Assembly (NCBI RefSeq): GCF_028561565.1
Contig: NZ_JAQQTE010000001.1
Coordinates: 1,143,570 to 1,207,569, forward strand
DNA from: Gilvibacter sediminis
Lineage (GTDB): Bacteria > Bacteroidota > Bacteroidia > Flavobacteriales > Flavobacteriaceae
Direction: 5' to 3'
DNA length: 64,000 nucleotides
Under the pieces are notes generated by a model. It was given only the letters and a program-made list of their open reading frames with translations, did not search any database and was not told where the DNA came from. A program made the translations under genes and the position numbers. Of this stretch, positions 44,044 to 51,272 are shown piece after piece. Every line of letters starts with the position of its first letter. Positions within the stretch are counted from its first letter, which is position 1.

Positions 44044-45186
44044 ATGCGTAAAGTACTATTATATCTCTTTGGAGCACTACTTCTTGTGGCGGCCTTTTTT
44101 GGGGCTAAGGCCATTATTAGTGCAAACAAACAACCAAAACCTGTTGCCAAAGAAGTCATTAAAACTGTCTTCGTAAAACCTGTAAGTAATGCAACAGTTC
44201 CCATTACTGTAGCAGCTAATGGAACGCTAATGGCTAAAAATCGCTTGGAGCTCTATGCGGAGGTTCAAGGGGTGTTTAACAGCAGTTCTCGAGACTTTAA
44301 ACCAGGACAGCAGTACCGAAAGGGAGAGGTACTCTTGCGTTTAGATTCAGACGAGTTCTATGCCTCTGTGCAATCCTCACGCAGTGAATTTTACAACCTG
44401 ATTACTGCATTGATGCCGGATCTGCGTTTGGATTATCCGGACGCTTTCCCGGTTTGGCAGAACTACTTGTCAAGTATCAATATTGACAAAGCTTTGCCGC
44501 CCTTACCAGAGTTTGCCAACGATAAGTTGGGTTATTTCATCAGCGGTCGTGGCATCACTACGGCTTATTACAACATTAAAAATCAAGAGCAGCGTTTGGG
44601 CAAATACGTAATGCGAGCGCCTTTTAACGGAACGCTGACTGCTGCATTGGTAAACAAGGGAACCTTAGTGCGCACAGGGCAGCAGTTGGGAGAATTTATT
44701 GATCCGAGCAGCTATGAATTGGAGTTGGCAGTCAGTAAAGAATTCAGCGATCTATTGCGCCGAGGCGCTGAGGTGGAATTGGTAAATCTCAATAAAACAA
44801 GTAGTTATACAGGTACGGTGAGTAGAATCAATGCCAAGATAGACCAGGCTACACAAACCATTGCTGTTTTTGTAGATGTCACCGCGCCAGATCTCAAGGA
44901 AGGCATGTATTTAGAAGCTGCCTTGGCAGCCAGAGCCCAAGAGAATGCGGTCCAGATCAGTAGAAAGCTTTTGGTCAATGAAGCTGAGGTCTACGTGGTA
45001 CGTGATTCGGTTTTAGATCTAATTAGTGTTGAGCCAGTGCATTTCTCAGATAAAAATGTGGTGATTAGAGGTTTGGAAGATGGCTTGCTCATGCTTTCTA
45101 AACCCATTCCGGGTGCGTATCCAGGCATGAAGGTGAAATATATTATGGATCAGGCAGAAGCAGCCGAAACCACAGTTCAGCCTTAG
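44044..45186 (+). CDS. RND efflux periplasmic adaptor (HlyD/AcrA family)
   Basis: 380 aa. N-terminal membrane anchor (LLYLFGALLLVAAFFGAKA), lipoyl/barrel-sandwich halves (RLELYAEVQGVFNSS and KYVMRAPFNGTLTAALVNKG) and a beta-barrel domain. The helical hairpin between the lipoyl halves is short. It joins the RND pump with the TolC-type channel. It lies two bases before the RND gene. Substrate unknown. Confidence 0.93.
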   Translation: MRKVLLYLFGALLLVAAFFGAKAIISANKQPKPVAKEVIKTVFVKPVSNATVPITVAANGTLMAKNRLELYAEVQGVFNSSSRDFKPGQQYRKGEVLLRLDSDEFYASVQSSRSEFYNLITALMPDLRLDYPDAFPVWQNYLSSINIDKALPPLPEFANDKLGYFISGRGITTAYYNIKNQEQRLGKYVMRAPFNGTLTAALVNKGTLVRTGQQLGEFIDPSSYELELAVSKEFSDLLRRGAEVELVNLNKTSSYTGTVSRINAKIDQATQTIAVFVDVTAPDLKEGMYLEAALAARAQENAVQISRKLLVNEAEVYVVRDSVLDLISVEPVHFSDKNVVIRGLEDGLLMLSKPIPGAYPGMKVKYIMDQAEAAETTVQP

Positions 45187-45188
45187 TC

Positions 45189-48100
45189 ATGCGTAAACTC
45201 ATCAGTTATTTTATAAAGTTCGAGGTTGCTGTAAACATCCTCATCATTGCTTTCATCATTTTTGGGGTTGTTGGCATGTTGCGTTTAAAATCTTCTTTTT
45301 TTCCGCTGCAGGAGTCTGAGATCATCAGCATCAGCATTGCCTATCCAGGGGCCGCACCTCAGGAGATTGAAGAAGGGGTCGTGCTCAAAATTGAAGACAA
45401 CCTCAAAGGGTTGAAAGGGGTGGAACGCGTAACCTCAGTTTCTAGAGAAAATGGCGGGAGTATCACTGTAGAGATCGATTCCGATGAAGACATTGATGTG
45501 ATGCTTGCTGAGGTAAAGAACGCGGTGGATCGTGTTCCGAATTATCCCACGGGCATGGAGCCCTTGGTAGTCGCCAAGCAAGAACAAGTAAGACAGACCA
45601 TAGATTTCGCGATCAGTGGAGAAAATGTGGATCTGGCTACACTAAAACAAATAGGGCGTCAAGTTGAAAATGACTTGCGTGCCATAGACGGGATCTCGCA
45701 GATCACCGTTTCTGGTTATCCAGAAGAAGAGATTGAGATCGCCGTGAGAGAAAATGATCTCTTGGCGTATAATTTGAGCTTTACTGAGGTGGCCAATGCC
45801 GTTGCACAGGCCAATATTCTCAGCAGTGGTGGAAACATCAAGACCGATGCCGAGGATTATTTGATCCGAGCTAATAACCGTTCCTATTATGGCGACGAAC
45901 TCAACGGGCTCGTAGTACGTGCCAATCCAAATGGAACTGTGGTTCGCTTGGATGATGTAGCCGATGTGCGCGATCGCTTTTCGGAGACCCCAAACGCCTC
46001 TTATTTCAATGGGAACGTTGCGGTAAATGTAGGCATCACCAATACCAACAATGAAGACTTGATCTCCTCTGCAGAAGCGGTCAATGCTTATGTGGAGACC
46101 TTCAACCAAAAGTATAAAGCAGTGCAGATCGATGTGGTGAGTGATTCCTCCATCAGGCTGAATCAACGTACCGATCTATTGGTGGAGAATGGTGCTATGG
46201 GAATTTTACTGGTGCTTTTATTCCTCTCCTTTTTCTTAAATACGCGTTTGGCCTTTTGGGTGGCCTTTGGGTTGCCGATCTCTTTTCTAGGGATGTTCAT
46301 TTTTGCGGGTCAGTTTGATGTGACCATCAATGTATTGTCGCTCTTTGGAATGATCATCGTGATCGGGATCTTGGTAGATGATGGTATTGTCATCTCAGAA
46401 AACATCTATCAGCATTATGAAAAGGGTAAACCCAGAATTCAAGCGGCCATAGATGGAACCATGGAGGTGTTACCACCCATTCTTTCAGCCATCCTTACGA
46501 CCATTTTGGCTTTTTCAACCTTTATGTTCTTAGACGGCAGAATTGGAGATTTCTTTAGCGAGGTTTCCGTGATTGTTATGCTGACCTTAGGGGTTTCGCT
46601 TATTGAAGCTTTAATCATCTTACCTGCGCACATTGCGCATTCTAAGGCATTATTACCGCCAGAAGAGCAAGCCAAAGAGAGTCAATCCGGATTCGGAAAA
46701 TTCTTCGCAAAGCTCCGCAGCTTTAATGTTTACGGAGATCGTTTTATGCGCTATTGCAGAGACAGATTGTACAGCCCAGTACTTGCCTTTTCTTTGAAGC
46801 ATCGTTTTTTGACCTTTTCTGTCTTGCTCGCTTTGATGATCTTGACTGTTGGAGCCTTCCAGGGAAATGTGATCAAAAGTTCGTTCTTCCCCAGGATTGC
46901 CAGTGACCGTGTGAGTATAGACCTGCTCATGCCAGAAGGGACCAATCCGCGCATCACAGATTCCATCATCAGTCTGGTAGAGCGAGAAGCTTGGAAGGTC
47001 AATGAAGACTTTTCCGCCCGTCAAAGTGGAAACAAACAGGTCGTTGAAAATATTATAAAGCGTGTTGGCCCCGGAAACAATAAGGCTTCTTTAGCCGTGA
47101 ACCTGCTTCCTGGAGAAGAGCGTGACTTTAGCTCTCCAGAGATCACTAACGCCATCAGAAACGCAGTGGGAGAGGTCTATGGCGTGGAACGTCTCACTTT
47201 TGGTTCAGGAGGTAACTTTGGAGGAAGTCCAGTCTCTGTTTCCCTTTTAGGGAACAATTCCACCGAACTTGAAGCAGCCAAGACCGAACTGCGCGAGTAT
47301 ATGGACAATAATCCTTTACTTGCGGATGTCACCGATACCGATCCAGAAGGCATTAAAGAGATCAATATAGAACTTAAAGAAAGCGCTTATGCCTTAGGGT
47401 TAAACTTAAGAGACGTCATGGGTCAAGTTCGCGCTGGTTTCTTTGGCTTGCAAGCCCAACGGTTTCAACGCGGGCAGGATGAGATCCGAGTTTGGGTGCG
47501 CTATGACAGAAGCAATCGGGAATCTATAGAAGATCTGGATCAGATGAGGATATTGACACCGAGCGGAACACGCGTTCCTTTTGGAGAGATCGCAACATAC
47601 AACGTAAAACGGGGTGTGGAATCCATCAGTCACTTGAACGGGCAACGAGAGATCCAACTCAATGCAGACCTTGCTGATTTAGAGACCAGCCCTACCGAGA
47701 TTTTGGACGAGGTCAAAAATGTGATCATGCCAGAGATCCTTTCTAAGTATCCAACTGTAACACCGCTTTATGAGGGGCAAAATAGAGAAGCCTTAAAACT
47801 ACAAAGGTCCGCCAACGCGGTAATCCCAATAGTGTTGTTTTTGATCTATGTGGTGATCGCCTTTACGTTTAGAAGTTACAGCCAGCCTTTGATGCTCATC
47901 TTACTCATCCCGTTCAGCTTTATTGCTGTTGCCTGGGGCCACTGGTTGCATAACTTCCCAATCAATATTTTATCCGCTTTAGGAATCATTGCTCTTATTG
48001 GGATCATGGTTAACGATGGTTTGGTGCTGATAGGTAAGTTCAACAGTTATCTCAAGGAAGGAATGAAGTTTGACAAGGCCTTATACGAGGCTGGACGCTC

Positions 48101-48434
48101 GCGCTTTAGAGCGATCTTTTTAACTTCTTTGACCACTATAGCAGGTATTGCACCGTTGCTCCTAGAGAAAAGCAGACAAGCGCAGTTCTTGATCCCAATG
48201 GCTATCAGTATTGCTTACGGAATTGCAATAGCGACCGTTTTGACCTTGATCATATTACCGCTCATGCTCTCTGTAGCCAATGATATAAAGACCAATGGAT
48301 TTTGGTTGATCTCTGGAAAGAAGATCCCGAAAGAAGCTGCAGAGCGCGCAATCAAAGAATTAGAAGTTGAACAGGGCCACAGTCAACCGGCAGCCATCAC
48401 TGCCACGAGCCCTCAAAGTGTACCCGGTGAATAG
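45189..48434 (+). CDS. RND family multidrug/solute efflux permease (AcrB type)
   Basis: 1081 aa, full length. Twelve membrane helices in two blocks, with two large periplasmic loops. Helix 4 has the proton-relay pair in GILVDDGIVISENI. A second block ends with GIMVNDGLVLIGKFN. The C-terminal cytoplasmic tail is about 50 aa. It uses the proton gradient to drive export from the periplasm. The last eight bases overlap the GTG start of the TolC gene. Confidence 0.95.
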   Translation: MRKLISYFIKFEVAVNILIIAFIIFGVVGMLRLKSSFFPLQESEIISISIAYPGAAPQEIEEGVVLKIEDNLKGLKGVERVTSVSRENGGSITVEIDSDEDIDVMLAEVKNAVDRVPNYPTGMEPLVVAKQEQVRQTIDFAISGENVDLATLKQIGRQVENDLRAIDGISQITVSGYPEEEIEIAVRENDLLAYNLSFTEVANAVAQANILSSGGNIKTDAEDYLIRANNRSYYGDELNGLVVRANPNGTVVRLDDVADVRDRFSETPNASYFNGNVAVNVGITNTNNEDLISSAEAVNAYVETFNQKYKAVQIDVVSDSSIRLNQRTDLLVENGAMGILLVLLFLSFFLNTRLAFWVAFGLPISFLGMFIFAGQFDVTINVLSLFGMIIVIGILVDDGIVISENIYQHYEKGKPRIQAAIDGTMEVLPPILSAILTTILAFSTFMFLDGRIGDFFSEVSVIVMLTLGVSLIEALIILPAHIAHSKALLPPEEQAKESQSGFGKFFAKLRSFNVYGDRFMRYCRDRLYSPVLAFSLKHRFLTFSVLLALMILTVGAFQGNVIKSSFFPRIASDRVSIDLLMPEGTNPRITDSIISLVEREAWKVNEDFSARQSGNKQVVENIIKRVGPGNNKASLAVNLLPGEERDFSSPEITNAIRNAVGEVYGVERLTFGSGGNFGGSPVSVSLLGNNSTELEAAKTELREYMDNNPLLADVTDTDPEGIKEINIELKESAYALGLNLRDVMGQVRAGFFGLQAQRFQRGQDEIRVWVRYDRSNRESIEDLDQMRILTPSGTRVPFGEIATYNVKRGVESISHLNGQREIQLNADLADLETSPTEILDEVKNVIMPEILSKYPTVTPLYEGQNREALKLQRSANAVIPIVLFLIYVVIAFTFRSYSQPLMLILLIPFSFIAVAWGHWLHNFPINILSALGIIALIGIMVNDGLVLIGKFNSYLKEGMKFDKALYEAGRSRFRAIFLTSLTTIAGIAPLLLEKSRQAQFLIPMAISIAYGIAIATVLTLIILPLMLSVANDIKTNGFWLISGKKIPKEAAERAIKELEVEQGHSQPAAITATSPQSVPGE

Positions 48435-49746
48435 ATCGATATTATTACTTAGCCTTTTATTCTTGCCGCTTTTTACTTTGGGGCAAGAAGTGTCGGAACT
48501 CTCCAAAGAAACTGCAGTTGCTGAGGCTTTGGAAAAGAACTTTGGAATTGTCATTGCGCGCAATGAACTTGAGATAGCTGATGCCAATTCGAGCATATTG
48601 AATTCTCGTTTTTTGCCGATCATCAGTGCAACTGCAGGGTTCAACTACAGCAACGAAGACCAAGAGGTAACTTTTAGAAATGGGGAGGTCAACGCAGTCA
48701 ATGGCGCAGAGACCGAACGTTATAACGCCGCGCTTAATTTGAATTATACCCTCTTTGACGGTTTAGGCCGATGGTATGACTACAAGCGATTTAAAGAACA
48801 ATACAATTTGAGCGAACTGCAGGTGAGACAAACCATTGAAACCACCTTATTGCAGTTGTTTACCGTTTATTTTGAGGTTGCTCGTTTGAGGGAGAATGTC
48901 ACGGTGCTAGAGCAGACTTACAGCAACACTCAAGACCGACTCACTCGTGTACAGTATCAATTTGATTATGGCCAGGTCAATAAGTTAGAAGTGCTTAATG
49001 CTGAGGTAGATTTGGTGACCGACAGTATAAATTTGATCAATGGGCGTCAGCTTTTAAGAAATGCCAAACGCGATCTGACCGTGGTGCTCAACAGCGAGTT
49101 AGAACGCGAATTTACAGTGGATACCGCCGTGGCTTTTTTGAATCCAGTTCGGATGGAAGATTACTACGAACAAGCGCCTGAGAACAATGTAGATCTGCTC
49201 ATTGCACAAAGCAATATCCAAGTAAGTGATTACAGTTATAAGGCAGCCAAAAGCGTGTACTTGCCAACCTTGAACCTCAACGGTTCTTACGGCTGGAATG
49301 AAGGCCAGTTCCCCGTCACGAGTTTTGCTACCAGCAGCACCAGTACCGGACTCTCCGTAGGTTTGAGTTTGAATTGGAACTTATTTGACGGCGGTACCGG
49401 AATTACCAATGTCAAGACCGCTCGTATTTTAAAGGAAAATCAAGAGATCTTTGAAAAACAGTTGATCGTCGAGCTTTCGAGAAATTTGGCCAATGCTCGC
49501 GGCAATTACCGAAACAGTTTGGAGATCTACAGACTGCAGCGCAAAAATGTGCTCACTGCTCAAGACAATTACGAGCGTTCAGCAGAACGGTACAAACTAG
49601 GTCAGATCTCTTCTGTAGAGCTTAGACTGGCTCAGATCAATCTACTCAACAGCCAAACCAACAGGAACTTGGCCAAATATCAGGCTAAGCTCGCTGAATT
49701 AGAGTTGTTGCAGCTTTCTGGTCAGTTATTAAATGTTGAATTCTAA
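48427..49746 (+). CDS. TolC family outer-membrane efflux protein
   Basis: 439 aa from a GTG start at 48427, which overlaps the RND stop codon (GTGAATAG). An ATG 60 bases upstream is in frame, but its 20-residue extension lies inside the RND gene and would bury the signal peptide (NRSILLLSLLFLPLFTLGQ), so the GTG was preferred. Two TolC repeats follow, each with long helices (LQLFTVYFEVARLRENVTVLEQTY; NYRNSLEIYRLQRKNVL). Forms the trimeric exit channel of the RND pump. The motif above is family-typical. Confidence 0.9.
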   Translation: MNRSILLLSLLFLPLFTLGQEVSELSKETAVAEALEKNFGIVIARNELEIADANSSILNSRFLPIISATAGFNYSNEDQEVTFRNGEVNAVNGAETERYNAALNLNYTLFDGLGRWYDYKRFKEQYNLSELQVRQTIETTLLQLFTVYFEVARLRENVTVLEQTYSNTQDRLTRVQYQFDYGQVNKLEVLNAEVDLVTDSINLINGRQLLRNAKRDLTVVLNSELEREFTVDTAVAFLNPVRMEDYYEQAPENNVDLLIAQSNIQVSDYSYKAAKSVYLPTLNLNGSYGWNEGQFPVTSFATSSTSTGLSVGLSLNWNLFDGGTGITNVKTARILKENQEIFEKQLIVELSRNLANARGNYRNSLEIYRLQRKNVLTAQDNYERSAERYKLGQISSVELRLAQINLLNSQTNRNLAKYQAKLAELELLQLSGQLLNVEF

Positions 49747-49751
49747 AGGTC

Positions 49752-49931
49752 ATGGAAGAACATCTTTTTCAATGTCCGTATTGCTGGGAAACCATCTCCA
49801 TGTTGCTGGATCCGTCCGTTTCTCAGACCTATATTGAAGATTGTGAAGTTTGTTGTAATCCGATTGAGATCAGCGTTCGCTTTGACGATCAGCAGCTTAC
49901 CAGCTTTGAGGCCAACAGCATAGAACAGTAA
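49752..49931 (+). CDS. CPXCG motif-containing cysteine-rich protein (59 aa)
   Basis: 59 aa, MEEHLFQCPYCWETISMLL at the start. Two cysteine pairs (CPYC at 8-11, and C31, C34, C35) form a zinc ribbon, as in the small CPXCG family. The middle residue W12 replaces the family glycine after CPYC. The gene follows the TolC gene by five bases and ends 62 bases before the initiator tRNA. Function unknown; soluble cytoplasmic. It is short enough to be missed by length-filtered gene calls. Confidence 0.85.
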   Translation: MEEHLFQCPYCWETISMLLDPSVSQTYIEDCEVCCNPIEISVRFDDQQLTSFEANSIEQ

Positions 49932-49952
49932 TAAAAAAAGGCCATACGGCAC

Positions 49953-49983
49953 TTTGCCAGTTTATAAAAGCGTTGTATATTTG
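49953..49983 (+). promoter_or_regulatory. Complete Bacteroidota-type promoter of tRNA-fMet
   Basis: TTTG at 49953-49956, 19 bases, TATATTTG at 49976-49983, followed by the tRNA 5' end ten bases later. Both elements and the spacing fit the primary sigma consensus. Confidence 0.8.
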
Positions 49984-49993
49984 CCGTCCACAC

Positions 49994-50066
<73 letters not shown>

Positions 50067-50071
50067 CGAAG

Positions 50072-50101
50072 AAAACCAGAAGCATCGCTTCTGGTTTTTT
50101 T
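50072..50101 (+). terminator. Terminator of tRNA-fMet
   Basis: AAAACCAGAAGC-ATC-GCTTCTGGTTTT followed by more Ts, five bases after the tRNA end. Confidence 0.9.
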
Positions 50102-50140
50102 ATGCCCTGAAGCGAACGCTCGCGTTTAAGCTTCAAAGGG
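50101..50140. repeat. Inverted repeat with palindromic centre
   Basis: TATGCCCTGAAGC (50101-50113) pairs imperfectly with GCTTCAAAGGGCATA (50130-50144). The centre AACGC-TC-GCGTT is itself a perfect small palindrome. The outer bases GGTTTTTTTATGCCC and GGGCATAAAAAACC are the ends of the tRNA terminator frame and of its inverted copy, so the two frames stand tail to tail. Confidence 0.65.
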
Positions 50141-50188
50141 CATAAAAAACCAAACACCGCTTTGCGGTATGGTTTTCTTCGTAAAGCT
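50138..50188 (-). repeat. 51-bp terminator-frame repeat, copy 1 (minus strand)
   Basis: Read on the minus strand it has TACGAAGAAAACC (as right after the tRNA), a hairpin with stem ACCGC-aaa-GCGGT, then GGTTTTTTATGCCC. Differs from copy 2 by one base (stem position, A instead of G on the plus strand). Confidence 0.8.
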
Positions 50189-50203
50189 TCTCCCACTAAG
50201 GAC

Positions 50204-50230
50204 CATTTTGCGCAGCAAAATGAATCCTGC
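50204..50230 (+). repeat. Hairpin + AATCCTGC element 1
   Basis: CATTTTGC-gca-GCAAAATG immediately followed by AATCCTGC. Confidence 0.75.
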
Positions 50231-50242
50231 TTTTGAATTGAT

Positions 50243-50293
50243 GGGCATAAAAAACCAAACACCGCTTTGCGGTGTGGTTTTCTTCGTAAAGCT
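50243..50293 (-). repeat. 51-bp terminator-frame repeat, copy 2 (minus strand)
   Basis: Same frame as copy 1, with stem CACCGC-aaa-GCGGTG. The frame around the stem is shared with the tRNA terminator, but the stem itself is unrelated to the tRNA terminator stem. Confidence 0.8.
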
Positions 50294-50305
50294 CCCCCCA
50301 AGGCC

Positions 50306-50352
50306 CTTTAAAAATTTTGGAACAAAATTTTTAAAGAATCCTGCTCCCGCCA
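50306..50352 (+). repeat. Hairpin + AATCCTGC element 2 with longer tRNA 3'-end match
   Basis: A 14-bp perfect stem (306-319 with 323-336 of 50,xxx), triloop gaa, followed by AATCCTGCTCCCGCCA. 50336-50352 matches the tRNA end at 50050-50066 in 15 of 17 bases. Confidence 0.75.
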
Positions 50353-50356
50353 AAAT

Positions 50357-50394
50357 AAGCGCTGACCTTCGCCGAAGGCGAAAAGATCAATGCC
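50357..50394 (-). repeat. Inverted, core-swapped copy of the tandem-unit start
   Basis: On the minus strand GGCATTGATC ... GGTCAGCGCTT encloses the hairpin TTCGCC-ttc-GGCGAA. The same frame on the plus strand at 50431-50472 and in the following units encloses GTTGC-ttta-GCAAC instead. Confidence 0.75.
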
Positions 50395-50430
50395 GAATTT
50401 ACTAGCAAACTTGTTTGCGAAAGTAAACGA

Positions 50431-50870
50431 GGCATTGATCCACAGTTGCTTTAGCAACAAAGGTCAGCGCTTTCAGCATTGGAGAGAAGGGAACATTCAC
50501 GTCGTGAATGAATCCTGCGCGTGTTTGCTTGAGTTAATGAGGCATTGATCCACAGTTGCTTTAGCAACAAAGGTCAGCGCTTTCAGCATTGGAGAGAAGG
50601 GAACATTCACGTCGTGAATGAATCCTGCGCGTGTTTGCTTGAGTTAGTGATGCATTGATCCACAGTTGCTTTAGCAACAAAGGTCAGCGCTTTCAGCATT
50701 GGAGAGAAGGGAACATTCACGTCGTGAATGAATCCTGCACGTGTTTGCTTGAGTTAATGAGGCATTGATCCACAGTTGCTTTAGCAACTAAGGTTAGCGC
50801 TTTCAGCATTGGAGAGAAGGGAACATTCACGTCGTGAATGAATCCTGCACGAGTTTGCGAAAGTAAACGA
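50431..50870 (+). repeat. Four 110-bp tandem repeat units
   Basis: Units at 50431-50540, 50541-50650, 50651-50760 and 50761-50870, nearly identical. Each has GGCATTGATC, hairpin GTTGC-ttta-GCAAC, GGTCAGCGCTTTCAGCATTGG, hairpin CATTCAC-gtc-GTGAATG and AATCCTGC. The last 20 bases of unit 4 (TTTGCGAAAGTAAACGA) differ from units 1-3 but match the bases just before unit 1 (50413-50430), so the array has the same border sequence on both sides. A degenerate fifth unit runs to about 50957. Confidence 0.9.
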
Positions 50871-50932
50871 GGTGTTGAGTTAAAGTTGCTCTAGCAACTA
50901 GGGTTGCGCTTTCAGCGTTGACGGTAAAGGAT

Positions 50933-51005
50933 CATTTACGAAGTAAATGAATCCTGCTTTCAGCATCGGCGTGAAGGGAAGATTTGTGAAACAAATCAAT
51001 CCCGC
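50933..51005 (+). repeat. Hairpin + AATCC(T/C)GC elements 7 and 8
   Basis: CATTTAC-gaa-GTAAATG followed by AATCCTGC (50950-50957), and GATTTGT-gaa-ACAAATC followed by AATCCCGC (50998-51005). Same plan as the other elements with different stems. Confidence 0.75.
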
Positions 51006-51272
51006 TTTTGATATTCGGTAGCTTATTTGCCCACGCGGTATGCCATACACCTCGCTAAAAATGTCCACTGGACATTTTCTTGATGCTCGGCTTCCCCGCG
51101 CCAGCGATCGCAGCGGCATACTCTGAGCAAAGCGAAGAGATATAGCGGAGAGCGCGTCCGTGAAGTGAACTTGGTTCTACTTTACGGGGCGCCCAAGAAA
51201 GTAAGACCATATCGGATTGACCCCATACTTGTCAAAAAAGCACTATTTTTCCATTAATTGTGCAGATTACCC

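Larger units (their letters stand above)
50067..51272. other. Gene-free palindrome-rich region behind tRNA-fMet
   Basis: 1.2 kb with no credible ORF. It holds the tRNA terminator, two inverted copies of that terminator frame, eight hairpins that each run into AATCC(T/C)GC, four 110-bp tandem units, and a right flank with more palindromes (AAAATGTCCA-c-TGGACATTTT at 51057-51077; GCGATCGC near 51106; GGTATG-cc-ATACACC near 51038). The core AATCCTGC equals part of the tRNA 3' end; 50336-50352 matches 15 of 17 bases of 50050-50066. Details are given as separate features and findings. Confidence 0.85.

Noticed and set aside
50431-50870. CRISPR array
   Set aside because: The 110-bp units are adjacent with no spacers, and there are no cas genes.
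50898-51119. Minus-strand 73-aa ORF with repeated SKAGLI/LKAGFI pieces
   Set aside because: It is a translation of hairpin elements and the right flank; no start context, no homologous domain seen.
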